DNA from: DASCQC01 sp036012865
GTDB lineage: Bacteria > Pseudomonadota > Gammaproteobacteria > Comchoanobacterales > Comchoanobacteraceae
NCBI GenBank assembly: GCA_036012865.1
Contig: DASCQC010000016.1
Location: forward strand, 1 to 64,000
Direction of reading: 5' to 3'
DNA length: 64,000 nt
The notes under the pieces were generated by a model. It ran no database searches. It saw only the letters and a list, made by a program, of their open reading frames with translations, and was not told where the DNA came from. The translations under genes were made by a program, and so were the position numbers. Shown here piece after piece: positions 45,235 through 53,790 of this stretch. Numbering within the stretch: position 1 is the first letter of the stretch; each line of letters starts with the position of its first letter.

Positions 45235-45267
45235 ACACCTTCGTCAATATTACGAGGGTGTTTTTTT
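45235..45267 (+). terminator. Rho-independent terminator
   Basis: Stem ACACCTTCGT/ACGAGGGTGT (one wobble pair), 7-base loop, then seven T. It lies 48 bases after the stop of the gene ending at 45187 and 20 bases before the 3' end of mvaD on the other strand. Confidence 0.85.
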
Positions 45268-45285
45268 ATGTGATAGGATATTGTG

Positions 45286-46176
45286 CTAAACGCAGGGAAT
45301 GCTTAGGTTTTTTAACCAAGGTTCAATGGGCTGGTCTTCTCGAAACAATAAATGAATATTAGGGCCGGCATCTACGGTTATTAAGGGACCATCTTGATCA
45401 ATTTGCCATTGTTGATACAATTGATTTAAAACCTGGATGGATTGATGATTAAGATAATAAAAAGGCGGTGAGGATGTATAAAATAAGGCATGCATATCCC
45501 AAAATTCTTGCCAACATAACTCAAATGCTTTAGGCCAATCTTGAATTTTCAATGCAGCTATTAGTTCATCTAGTCTTGCCTGAGCCCTATCAGGTCTTCC
45601 AGTGTTTAGAGCGCTGGTTTGAATTCTTAGGTGGGCCTCCGATGAGGATACCTTCTTGGCTAAAGGGTCAACCATTACCACGTAATGCTGTAATGAACTG
45701 TAGGGCAAATTTAGCTCGGAGACATGATCCTGGCTCCAAATAGCAAAGGGTTGATAAAAAGATCGACACGAAGAACCTGACCCCATCCGGCTTAATTGAG
45801 CTTTGATTTGGGTTGTGGGTGTTGCGCTAGGCTTCATGTCTTGGACAACTTGGGCAAAGCATTCAGTCAGGGCAGCAAAACTAGAAGCCGAACTCGCTAG
45901 CCCGCAAACTCCTGGAAAATGGTTGGTAGAAGTTATTTCAAATTTTTCCTGAATACCAAAATAATTTTGCAAGTAACTTAAGTGGGCCAAAAATCTTTTT
46001 GGGTCGAGGTCTTTTCGATCAAAGCGATTAGATTGAGCTACCTTCAGAGATACTTCAGTAGAAAACTTGGGAGAAGTGAATGATAGGGAGGCATTAGTAG
46101 GCAGCTGTTTTTTCTGTTTGCCCATGTATTTAATTAACGCTATGTTAGCTGGCATGGTAGCAGTCCACTCAGTCAT
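45286..46176 (-). CDS. mvaD: Diphosphomevalonate decarboxylase
   Basis: Makes isopentenyl diphosphate from mevalonate-5-diphosphate with ATP. 296 residues, with the family signature ANIALIKYMGK near 10-20, GLASSASSFAALT near 99-111, the RMGSGSSCRSFYQPFAIW region near 140, and the catalytic Asp in ITVDAGPNIHLL near 270. Overlaps the phosphomevalonate kinase gene by 8 bases. Normal for bacterial enzymes, slightly shorter than yeast's. Confidence 0.93.
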   Translation of the reverse strand: MTEWTATMPANIALIKYMGKQKKQLPTNASLSFTSPKFSTEVSLKVAQSNRFDRKDLDPKRFLAHLSYLQNYFGIQEKFEITSTNHFPGVCGLASSASSFAALTECFAQVVQDMKPSATPTTQIKAQLSRMGSGSSCRSFYQPFAIWSQDHVSELNLPYSSLQHYVVMVDPLAKKVSSSEAHLRIQTSALNTGRPDRAQARLDELIAALKIQDWPKAFELCWQEFWDMHALFYTSSPPFYYLNHQSIQVLNQLYQQWQIDQDGPLITVDAGPNIHLLFREDQPIEPWLKNLSIPCV

Positions 46177-47020
46177 GACAGTTTCCTTTAAGGGTTAAGC
46201 CCGATGCTAATTGAGTATGGTCGGCAATGATCTCTACGCGTTCAGACAACCACTGTTTAATTTGTGTGTGCGAAGGCCTGCTGGTGATGAGTAGGCAAGT
46301 ATCCCGACCTTGAGCTCCGCAGCCTTTTGCTGCCAAGATACCTTCATGTTTTAATTGGGATAATAATTGTTGAGTCTCAAGGTGGCATAAGTTGAGTTTT
46401 ACCATGGTTTCATGAAATCGTTGAATGCTTTGGATAAACTCTTTAGAGTTTTTATCCTTAATGGCTTGATGCGCGTGCTCGACACAGGTATGTGCCTCTT
46501 CTAAGTCGGGCAAGGTTGTGGTGTTGAGCTCTTGGTGGGTAGCGCATTTCTGACCTGTCCGAATTAGGATAAAACCAAGGTCATCAAAAGGCCAAGAGTA
46601 GGAGTGAATTCGACATTCTTGTGTGTCGATAAACGTTAACCAACCATTGTATTGACCGATGAGGTCAGCCCCGCTTGGGGGGATGTTGGTGGTGTGTACA
46701 TGGCGATAGATGTGTAAGATCTCATGGAGTGATTTTGGGGTATTATTAATATGATCTAAAGCTGTTTGAGTTAATAGAAACTGAGCACTGGAGGCTCCCA
46801 GTCCTCCTTTTTTTTGGTGAGGATCCTGCCACTCCCAGCTATAATTTGAGGGCCACTGTTCTTCGAGACTGATGAGGTGGGGCTCATGAGGAAAGTTACC
46901 AGGTTTTGATTCTACTCTTAATTGAAAAAAAGGTTCTGTGAGTATGACAATAGCTTGAAAATGTTTCAAAACTGAATACTCTCCAAGACAAAATGTTTTA
47001 CTAGGACAGGTTAATATCAT
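46169..47020 (-). CDS. Phosphomevalonate kinase (GHMP family)
   Basis: 283 residues of a GHMP kinase: CPSKTFCLGEYSVL at the N-terminus, the ATP loop KKGGLGASSAQFLL near 90-103, and GCGAQGRDTCLLI near 240-252. It lies between mvaA (20-base overlap) and mvaD (8-base overlap), and with mvk elsewhere it is the natural phosphomevalonate kinase. It is shorter than typical PMKs (about 330-360), so a divergent subfamily is likely. Assignment rests on operon context as much as on sequence. Confidence 0.85.
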   Translation of the reverse strand: MILTCPSKTFCLGEYSVLKHFQAIVILTEPFFQLRVESKPGNFPHEPHLISLEEQWPSNYSWEWQDPHQKKGGLGASSAQFLLTQTALDHINNTPKSLHEILHIYRHVHTTNIPPSGADLIGQYNGWLTFIDTQECRIHSYSWPFDDLGFILIRTGQKCATHQELNTTTLPDLEEAHTCVEHAHQAIKDKNSKEFIQSIQRFHETMVKLNLCHLETQQLLSQLKHEGILAAKGCGAQGRDTCLLITSRPSHTQIKQWLSERVEIIADHTQLASGLTLKGNCHD

Positions 47021-48248
47021 CGGTTATCTTCTGTAACATGTTTTGTGCGCAAGAGGCATGGACATAACCTTGCTTCTTAAGCTGATTGTGCAACAAAGGC
47101 CGTAGTTTTTTTTGTAGACTAACATCTGCAGTGGCTGTTCTAACTAAGTTCTCTAAATGCAGTTTCATATGGCCCATCACAATGCCTTCTCCTGCCAAGG
47201 CAGAAAGAGCTGCTAGGTTTTGCAACAACCCGGCTAAAGTGGTTAACTGTGCTAAATGAGCCGAGCTTTGAATGCCCATTAAGGTGAGGCAAAGCTGAGC
47301 CATGGGGTGAAGTTTTGTCACGCCCCCGACTCGACCAAGTTGTAAAGGAATAGCGAGCTCGCCATGTAAGTAACCCGATTGATAATGCCATTGCGAAAGC
47401 CCTTGGTAGGAACCCTTTCTAGAGGCATAGGCATGGCAAGCTGCCTCTACGCTTCGCCAATCATTGCCCGTGGCTATCAGCATACCATCAATGGCATTCA
47501 TGATGCCTTTATTATGTGTGCATGCGCGGTACGGGTCTTGTTGTGCAAAAACAGAAAGGGTGGTGATTTTTTGACCCAAAGCTTCAGGGCACTTGACTTG
47601 AATAGTTGCTCGGGTCAGTGAGTGATCAGTCAGGTTGGACAAGATAGCTGTTTGTGCTTGGATATTGATCTGATCTTTGATTTTATGTTTGAGCCATTCA
47701 CATACTTGGTTGATGAGGTTAGCCCCCATGGATTCACAGGTGTTTATGGTAAGGTGCAAAACTTTACCCATGGGAAGAGTTCTGATGTCTATGGACTGAA
47801 GGCCTCCTCCTCGTTGATGCATGCTAAGCGCAACCGTTTGGTTGGCTTGGTTGATCCAGGCTTGTTGGTGTTGTTTGATGAGGTCATCAAAGTTTTTAGG
47901 GGGGTTGGTAAATAATAGTTGTCCAATGCCCCCTGAACCTTGCTGTTGGACGGTAAACTTGCCTTGGCTACTAACCCATTTTGCTGCTTTATTAAGAGCC
48001 GCTATGATAGAGGTTTCTTCAACGGCCAAGGTTAGCCATTGAGTTTGATTATTAATGATTAAAGCATGACAGATGCCAAGAGGTAGAGGAAAGCAGCCCA
48101 CATTGTTTTCAATCAGGTGGTCACAGATCTCAAGCATGGACTCGGAAGAACTTGTGGATAAGAGCTTGGACTCTTGGGTTGTTATCAAGCCTTCTTCAAC
48201 CAATTGATGAATACGTTGATGGCGGGTTAGGGTGTAAAAAGCAGTCAT
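47001..48248 (-). CDS. mvaA: Hydroxymethylglutaryl-CoA reductase, class II (bacterial)
   Basis: Reduces HMG-CoA to mevalonate, or works in the reverse direction in degradative enzymes. 415 residues, the class II length, with SMGANLINQVCEWL near 173-186, HNKGIMNAIDGMLIATGNDWRSVEAACHAYASR in segments (catalytic Asp in NDWR near 270), and the C-terminal HLENLVRTA, including the catalytic-His-type region. First gene of the mvaA-PMK-mvaD run and divergent from idi. Since IPP synthesis is needed and no other pathway is seen, biosynthesis is the likely direction. Confidence 0.93.
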   Translation of the reverse strand: MTAFYTLTRHQRIHQLVEEGLITTQESKLLSTSSSESMLEICDHLIENNVGCFPLPLGICHALIINNQTQWLTLAVEETSIIAALNKAAKWVSSQGKFTVQQQGSGGIGQLLFTNPPKNFDDLIKQHQQAWINQANQTVALSMHQRGGGLQSIDIRTLPMGKVLHLTINTCESMGANLINQVCEWLKHKIKDQINIQAQTAILSNLTDHSLTRATIQVKCPEALGQKITTLSVFAQQDPYRACTHNKGIMNAIDGMLIATGNDWRSVEAACHAYASRKGSYQGLSQWHYQSGYLHGELAIPLQLGRVGGVTKLHPMAQLCLTLMGIQSSAHLAQLTTLAGLLQNLAALSALAGEGIVMGHMKLHLENLVRTATADVSLQKKLRPLLHNQLKKQGYVHASCAQNMLQKITDDINLS

Positions 48249-48334
48249 GTTAGATACCTCGGCCAGATTATAGCTATTTTTTCATGAAATAGAAAGTCTT
48301 GCATTTATATTAAGATTCTTGCTAACCTGTTGGC

Positions 48335-48865
48335 ATGAATGATTCTAAAACAACATTGATATTGGTGGATGAGAAGGACTCTCCTCAGGGCACAGGTGAG
48401 AAGCTTTTGGTTCATCAGAAAGGTTTATTGCACCGTGCTTTTTCTGTGTTTATTTTACGCAAAAGGTCGGAGTTAGAGGTTCTTTTACAACAAAGATGTG
48501 ATGAGAAATATCACTGTGGGGGGCTTTGGGCTAATGCCTGTTGTGGTCACCCACAACCCTTTCAAAAGAATAAAGAGGCGGCAGAAGAGCGGCTTTTTTA
48601 TGAAATAGGGGTTAGGTGTGAGCTTTCAAAGGCCGGCATTTTTCACTATTATGCAGAGTTTGACAACCATCTGATTGAACATGAAATAGACCATGTTTTT
48701 TATGGCTATTGGGAGGGTGAACCTAAGCTTCATCCAGAAGAGGCTAAGGCCTATCGTTGGGTGAAGATGTCAGATTTGGTTAAATTATTGGGGCAGCCTG
48801 ATACAGGGTTTGCTGTGTGGGTTAAACCTGCACTGGCAGTGTTAAAATCACATTTAATGGAGTAA
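48335..48865 (+). CDS. idi: Isopentenyl-diphosphate isomerase, type 1
   Basis: Interconverts IPP and DMAPP, required with a mevalonate pathway. 176 residues of the Nudix-type family: LVDEKDSPQGTGEK near 9-22, the metal/catalytic Cys in NACCGHPQP near 67-75, the Nudix-like AAEERLFYEIGV, and HEIDHVFYGYWEG with conserved His/Glu near 114-126. Normal length. Divergent from mvaA with an 86-base gap that may hold both promoters. Four bases precede the downstream SDR gene. Confidence 0.95.
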   Translation: MNDSKTTLILVDEKDSPQGTGEKLLVHQKGLLHRAFSVFILRKRSELEVLLQQRCDEKYHCGGLWANACCGHPQPFQKNKEAAEERLFYEIGVRCELSKAGIFHYYAEFDNHLIEHEIDHVFYGYWEGEPKLHPEEAKAYRWVKMSDLVKLLGQPDTGFAVWVKPALAVLKSHLME

Positions 48866-48869
48866 AGGT

Positions 48870-49733
48870 ATGGATTTGGGTTTAAAGGGGCAACGGGTTT
48901 TAATTACAGGTGGTGGCACGGGTCTTGGCGAAGGGATTGCCAAATATTTAGCTAAGATGGGGGCCCATGTTATTTTGTGTAGCCGTAATTTGGATCGATT
49001 GACCAAAGTCAGCAAGGAGATTCAGAGTGCTGGAGGTCAGGCAGAAGTTTATGCTTGTAATTTGAGAGACCCGCAAAGCATCCAAGAGATGGTAGACGCC
49101 ATTATGCAGAAGCCTTTATTTGCATTGGTAAATAATGCTGCAGCAAACTTTGTTTCCCGAACTCAAGACCTTTCACCGAATGGTTTCCATGCTATTTTTG
49201 ATACGGTTGCTGTGGGAACTTTTTTGGTGACGCAATTAATCGGTAAAGCTTGGTTAGACGCTAAGCAACCAGGTAGAGTTGTTTCCATTACAGCAACTTA
49301 TTCTGAAGGAGCAGGGCCGCATGTTGTTCCTTCAGCTATGGGCAAGGCTGCAGTGGCTGCGATGACACGTTCTTTGGCTGTGGAGTGGGGCAAGGATAAT
49401 ATTCGCTTAAATGCGATTGCTCCAGGCATGATCCCGACAACCGGTGCTTGGAATAACTTATTTGCAGCCGTGGCGGGCGATTCATCCAATCTTTCGATGG
49501 ACCAGTGGATCCCCCAAGGCCGATTTGGCCAACCTGAGGAACTTGCCAAAGCCGTTGCATTTTTAATCAGTGATGAGTGTTCATCGTATATTAATGGGCA
49601 AGAGCTTTATTTGGATGGCGGGATGCACCTTGCTTCTGGAGCGGGGGCCTTTTATGATATATTCCGAAAATTTACGCCTGAACAATGGAAAGCTATTAAG
49701 GCTTTTGGTCAGCATAATAAGGGGGCCCAATGA
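48870..49733 (+). CDS. SDR oxidoreductase of the 2,4-dienoyl-CoA reductase type
   Basis: 287 residues with the NAD(P) motif TGGGTGLGEG near 13-22, NNAAANF near 89-95, and SITATYSEGAGPHVVPSAMGKAAVAAMT (in two pieces: SITATYSEG near 142-150, SAMGKAAVAAMT near 156-167), then IRLNAIAPGMIPTTGAW. The usual YxxxK is replaced by SAMGK with the Tyr earlier, a pattern of the DECR/peroxisomal enoyl-CoA reductase group. It probably acts in fatty-acid degradation. Starts 4 bases after idi and overlaps gmhB by ATGA. Confidence 0.8.
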   Translation: MDLGLKGQRVLITGGGTGLGEGIAKYLAKMGAHVILCSRNLDRLTKVSKEIQSAGGQAEVYACNLRDPQSIQEMVDAIMQKPLFALVNNAAANFVSRTQDLSPNGFHAIFDTVAVGTFLVTQLIGKAWLDAKQPGRVVSITATYSEGAGPHVVPSAMGKAAVAAMTRSLAVEWGKDNIRLNAIAPGMIPTTGAWNNLFAAVAGDSSNLSMDQWIPQGRFGQPEELAKAVAFLISDECSSYINGQELYLDGGMHLASGAGAFYDIFRKFTPEQWKAIKAFGQHNKGAQ

Positions 49734-50299
49734 AAGCGGTTGTTCTAGATCGTGATGGGGTGATTAATTATGATTCAGAAAATTACATCAGAACACCCGA
49801 AGATTGGGTTCCTATTGAAGGGAGTCTTCGGGCCATTGCCAGATTAAATCAGGCGGGTTACCTGGTCGCAGTTGCAACCAATCAGTCGGGTTTAGCTCGA
49901 GGGTATTTTTCAGAGCAAACATTGGGGCGTATTCATCAAAAGATGACACAAAAACTAGCGAGTGAAGGCGGGTGGCTGGATAGTATTGTTTGGTGCCATC
50001 ACCACCCTGATGATGGCTGTGGTTGTCGCAAACCAAAGCCTGGCCTTTTAGAAAGAGTCCTTGCTGAGTGGAAGATAAAACCTTCACAGGTGTCATTTGT
50101 TGGTGATAGTTTACGGGATATTCAGGCCGCATGGTCTGCAGGGGTAAAGCCAGTACTGGTTAAAACAGGCAATGGAGTCAAGACCTTTTCCAGTCATTGG
50201 GAAAGACTTCAAGGGGTTGCTGTTTATGATAATTTAGAAGATTACGTTTCTGATTTATTGGCTATGGGTGGACTTGAACCACCGACCTCAGCATTATGA
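49730..50299 (+). CDS. gmhB: D-glycero-D-manno-heptose-1,7-bisphosphate 7-phosphatase
   Basis: HAD phosphatase in LPS heptose synthesis. 189 residues: catalytic DRDGVIN at 7-13, ATNQSG near 48-53, the Zn loop CHHHPDDGCGCRKPKPG near 88-104, and FVGDSLRDIQAA near 123-134. The last dozen codons (AMGGLEPPTSAL) are the antisense of the tRNA-Met gene at 50259-50332, so the C-terminal end is a by-product of the overlap. The enzyme proper ends near residue 177. Confidence 0.93.
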   Translation: MKAVVLDRDGVINYDSENYIRTPEDWVPIEGSLRAIARLNQAGYLVAVATNQSGLARGYFSEQTLGRIHQKMTQKLASEGGWLDSIVWCHHHPDDGCGCRKPKPGLLERVLAEWKIKPSQVSFVGDSLRDIQAAWSAGVKPVLVKTGNGVKTFSSHWERLQGVAVYDNLEDYVSDLLAMGGLEPPTSAL

Positions 50300-50332
50300 G
50301 TGCCGCGCTCTAACCAGCTGAGCTACATAGCC
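50259..50332 (-). tRNA. tRNA-Met (CAT), elongator
   Basis: Acceptor GGCTATG pairs with CATAGCC, with D-arm TAGCTCAGCTGGTTAGAGC, anticodon loop ACTCATAA with anticodon CAT, T-arm GGTTCAAGTCC and discriminator A. No CCA is encoded (ATA follows). The GGCTATGTAGC start matches elongator tRNA-Met rather than the initiator (no mispair at 1-72) or tRNA-Ile2. It is transcribed against gmhB, whose stop codon lies inside it. Confidence 0.92.
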
Positions 50333-50583
50333 AATGGAAGTATTCTGTCTTTATGCGATTGGAAAGTCAAGGTTATTTCTTGATTGTCATAACAAACTAT
50401 CATCAAAAACAGGTGAAGTAGAAAGGAGTTATTTAGGTTGTTGGGTTTTGGCTTTTCAGGTCCAAGTTTTTATGATGTGTAAATGAAGTTGATTTTTCAA
50501 GAAGAGAGGTGCAAACTTTTGATGAAGCAAATTTGCAAATGAGAAGGCTTGTTTGTTATACTCAACTTAGCATGGAGATCAAT

Positions 50584-51024
50584 ATGGTACGCCAAAAAAC
50601 AAGTGATACTAATTTTTTAGGGGTTAGTAAATATGACATAAAGAAAGATGAAGAGTATATGAATCTTGAACATACTGATCATTTTACGCACATTTTAAAT
50701 GTTTGGCGACAACAGCTCATGGAGGAGGTAGATCGTACGGTTCACCACCTTCAAGATGAGAGTGAAGAAAACCCTGCAGATATTCTAGACCGTGCTGTTC
50801 AAGAAGAAGAAAGGTCTTTGGAATTAAGAACAAGAGATCGAGAACGTAAATTACTTAGTAATGTAGAAAAAGCGATTAATCGTTTGAAGGATCGTTCATT
50901 TGGTTATTGTGATAATTGTGATGCAGAAATAGGCATTAGGCGATTGGAGGCTAGGCCAACAGCAACCAAGTGTATAGATTGCAAAACCTTTGATGAAATT
51001 AAGGAACAAAGAGATCAGTTATAA
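50584..51024 (+). CDS. dksA: RNA polymerase-binding factor DksA
   Basis: DksA works with ppGpp to alter transcription initiation at rRNA and stress promoters. From the ATG at 50584 (GGAG 6 bases upstream) it is 146 residues with the coiled-coil at about 30-100, DxxDxA-like NPADILDRAVQEEER, and a C4 zinc finger CDNC-x17-CIDC at about 114-137. Complete and of normal length. Followed by a small membrane protein after 12 bases. Confidence 0.95.
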   Translation: MVRQKTSDTNFLGVSKYDIKKDEEYMNLEHTDHFTHILNVWRQQLMEEVDRTVHHLQDESEENPADILDRAVQEEERSLELRTRDRERKLLSNVEKAINRLKDRSFGYCDNCDAEIGIRRLEARPTATKCIDCKTFDEIKEQRDQL

Positions 51025-51036
51025 GGAGGTATACGG

Positions 51037-51219
51037 ATGTTGAAATTAACCAGTCTTGTTTTATTGTTAGTGGGTGTTTTTTTTGGTGTGGTGAGTGCAG
51101 TTCAAGCCCCTCAAGTTAACAACGTTTTATTGGATGTGGCGAATCAAGCTAATATTTTATTGATGTGGGTGATTCAATCCCTTGCGGTAGCTGCCTTGAT
51201 AAAATATCTATTTGAATAA
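51037..51219 (+). CDS. Small two-span membrane protein
   Basis: 60 residues with an N-terminal hydrophobic segment (about 3-23, possibly a signal peptide ending near SAVQA) and a second span near 40-56. The strong AAGGAGG site 7 bases before the ATG supports real translation. It is in line with dksA and the next gene (9-base gap). Function is unknown. Confidence 0.55.
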   Translation: MLKLTSLVLLLVGVFFGVVSAVQAPQVNNVLLDVANQANILLMWVIQSLAVAALIKYLFE

Positions 51220-51228
51220 GAGTGAAGA

Positions 51229-52275
51229 ATGAAAAAACAGCCTAGCTTTTTGCCTATTCATGATTTAACTCCAAGCAGAGAAGGTGTAGGTTCAAACGTG
51301 GAGGATATCTTAAATGAACTCCATAACATGCCACTTGGCCATAAGTTTATATTGAATAATATTAGCTGTGCTTGTGTGGGTGAGTCGGGCGAGGATGCAA
51401 ACGCTCAATATACATTGCCTGTGGGTCAGGGAAAAATGATATGCTTTCAACCCGGTGAACACTCTGATCATGAAAAAATAAGAGGATTTATGACTAAACT
51501 GGGGGCTTCGTGTATCCGTCCGTCTAAAATTAAAAGACATTCTCCAGTGGGTATACTAACTGGGACTAACGTACCTGAGCAACCCCCTTTTAGCCATTTT
51601 GTCGAAAAATTTAGTGCACACAACTTCTTTAATTTGATGCAATCTGTGGTAGGTAACCCTTTTCTAAACTCAAAAGAATCTATGCCGAAACCTTTACGTG
51701 TTAATGATGATGTCTCAGAAGATTTTTATCTAATTCAAGCATTGACAACAGCCTTTTCTTTTGTTGTGTTAGCTGTTTTTAGAGGACTGTTTTTTTCTGG
51801 TGTGTGGTTGGGTCTTTTGGATGGCATGATGTTGAGTGTTTTTTCACAAACCTTATCTTTTGTTTTTCATCAAAATCAGTGGTCATTGGATAGTCACGGA
51901 CTGTCTGATATCAAAACCGCATTGTTCAATCAAGTTGTTTGGCTAAAATCGTTGATAGAACAGGTGCCTAGCGAGAAGGATAAATCACAATCTCTTCAAG
52001 AAGATGAACTAATAAGGGATTCTAGTAGCTGGATCAATTGGTTGAATGATTTAAAAGAGTCCGCAATAAGAAACCTTTTAGTGTTTAGTTCTGTTTCGAG
52101 TTTAGTCAGTATTGTTGGCCTTAGTTTAGGACTTTACTCTAGGGCTTCTTTTCCTATAATAGGGGCGGCTACTCCTTTATTATCTAGACAATTTAACCGG
52201 TTGCCACAATGCGTTGTTGGTTTTAGCCAAGCTATTGAGAGAACAATAGGTTTGGAGCCTAAATCATCTAGATAA
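51229..52275 (+). CDS. Membrane protein of unknown function, paralogue of next gene
   Basis: 348 residues: a soluble N-terminal part of about 150 residues, then hydrophobic segments near 168-215 and 275-300. The C-terminal half (FYLIQALTTAFSFVVLAVF, VFSQTLSF, GLYSRASFPIIGAATPLL) aligns with the following 154-residue gene (FVAAVCLATL, VYSQMSVS, GLSVLGASSPLI). So the two are paralogues, one with an added N-terminal domain. No known family. Possibly membrane-targeted effectors or structural proteins. Confidence 0.55.
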   Translation: MKKQPSFLPIHDLTPSREGVGSNVEDILNELHNMPLGHKFILNNISCACVGESGEDANAQYTLPVGQGKMICFQPGEHSDHEKIRGFMTKLGASCIRPSKIKRHSPVGILTGTNVPEQPPFSHFVEKFSAHNFFNLMQSVVGNPFLNSKESMPKPLRVNDDVSEDFYLIQALTTAFSFVVLAVFRGLFFSGVWLGLLDGMMLSVFSQTLSFVFHQNQWSLDSHGLSDIKTALFNQVVWLKSLIEQVPSEKDKSQSLQEDELIRDSSSWINWLNDLKESAIRNLLVFSSVSSLVSIVGLSLGLYSRASFPIIGAATPLLSRQFNRLPQCVVGFSQAIERTIGLEPKSSR

Positions 52276-52331
52276 TACAATCGCTGCTTGAAATGGATGA
52301 TATGTTTGAAGTATAGTACTACTAATTAGGG

Positions 52332-52795
52332 GTGCCGATGACCAAGCAAGACGAGCATGATTTTGAAAGTGGTTTGAACTTTGTAGCTGCTGTTTGTTTG
52401 GCGACTCTTGTAAGGTTAGTTCTGATTTATTTTTCAGTTTTAGTTGTACCACTTGTTGATATGCTGTTGTTTACAGTGTATTCACAGATGTCTGTTTCTT
52501 GCTATCAGCATTTTGTTCAGGGCGAAGCAACAAGAAAGTCAGGCCCCAGAGGGCTATTTGTTGATTGGCACAAAGATATCATGAGCAACTTGTTGCCAGC
52601 AGGGGGGGTAGATTTATCTATATTGTGGTTGTTAAGTATGGCGGGTTTATCTGTGTCTAAATCTAATATAGGTCTATCTGTTTTAGGTGCAAGCTCTCCT
52701 TTAATTGCTAGCCATATTAAAGAATATGTACCAAGGGCAACAGAATATGCCCAGAATATCTACCAGAATTGTGTTGGAGTAACTGCCAAAAAATA

Positions 52796-52796
<1 letters not shown>
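52332..52796 (+). CDS. Membrane protein, short paralogue of the preceding gene
   Basis: 154 residues with hydrophobic segments near 17-50 and 95-115. It resembles the C-terminal half of the 348-residue neighbour. AGGGG lies before the ATG. Its TAG stop shares the last G with the first base of the tRNA-Ile2 gene, an exact edge-to-edge overlap. Function is unknown. Confidence 0.55.
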
Positions 52797-52872
<76 letters not shown>

Positions 52873-53013
52873 TTGTCGTCATTTTCGTCGATTATAGGGA
52901 ATAAAATCAAAGAATAAAACGGGATAATATGGGGGGTGTTTTTATGTTTGCAATTGCTTGCTTCAGGCTTATATCGGACGTATACTCAGCTTATATGAAT
53001 AGTAGGAGTAGGT

Positions 53014-53763
53014 TTGGACTTTCATAAAATGCAGGCTTTGGGTAATGATTTTATCATTATTGATGATGTAAAAAATCCTTTAAACATCGAACAGATCCAA
53101 TCACTGGCATGCCGTAAAACAGGGGTGGGTTTTGATCAGTTATTGGAGATCAAGCCTAATATTAGTCAACATCAAGTGGATGTCAGTATTTATAATGCTG
53201 ATGGATCATCTGCTCAAATGTGTGGCAATGGTTTAAGATGCGTTACGAAATATTTGATTGATCATTATCAATACCCGAACCAGTTTGTCGTGGAGATTAA
53301 TCAACGAAGTTACCATGTTGAAAAAATACATGATGATGAATTTGCTGTTAATATGAAGGCCCCGAGCACCTGTGCTTTTCATGAAAAAAATGATATTCCT
53401 TATGTTCTTGTTGATATTGGTAATTTGCATGCTGTTGTGTTTAAAGAAGTTTCTAATAAAGAGTCTTTGTTCAAAAAACTGTACCATAAGCATAATTGTA
53501 ATGTTCATTTTGCAGAGCTTCACTCGTTATACCGCATGGATATTAAACCTTATGAGAGAGGAGTTGGGGCAACATTGGCGTGTGGAAGTGGAGCGTGTGC
53601 TGCTGTGTGGGCTGCTTATCAGTTCTATCAATTAGCACCCAAAGCACATGTGATCATGCCAGGAGGCGAGGTGATGGTGTCAATTAATGTCACCACTTCA
53701 GAACTTTGGCTGCATGGCCCCGCTGAATACAGTTTTTTTGGTCAAATAGATGAAGGCTTATAA
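53014..53763 (+). CDS. dapF: Diaminopimelate epimerase
   Basis: Converts LL- to meso-diaminopimelate for lysine and peptidoglycan. 249 residues from a TTG start (GGAG 6 bases upstream; sequence MDFHKMQALGNDFI matches the family start). Both catalytic cysteines are present: C70 in MCGNGLRC and C190 in LACGSGACAA. It is shorter than E. coli DapF (274), with loops trimmed in the middle. The rare TTG start is well supported. Confidence 0.94.
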   Translation: MDFHKMQALGNDFIIIDDVKNPLNIEQIQSLACRKTGVGFDQLLEIKPNISQHQVDVSIYNADGSSAQMCGNGLRCVTKYLIDHYQYPNQFVVEINQRSYHVEKIHDDEFAVNMKAPSTCAFHEKNDIPYVLVDIGNLHAVVFKEVSNKESLFKKLYHKHNCNVHFAELHSLYRMDIKPYERGVGATLACGSGACAAVWAAYQFYQLAPKAHVIMPGGEVMVSINVTTSELWLHGPAEYSFFGQIDEGL

Positions 53764-53790
53764 TTAACAGGTAATAGGGTATTGTGGTTT

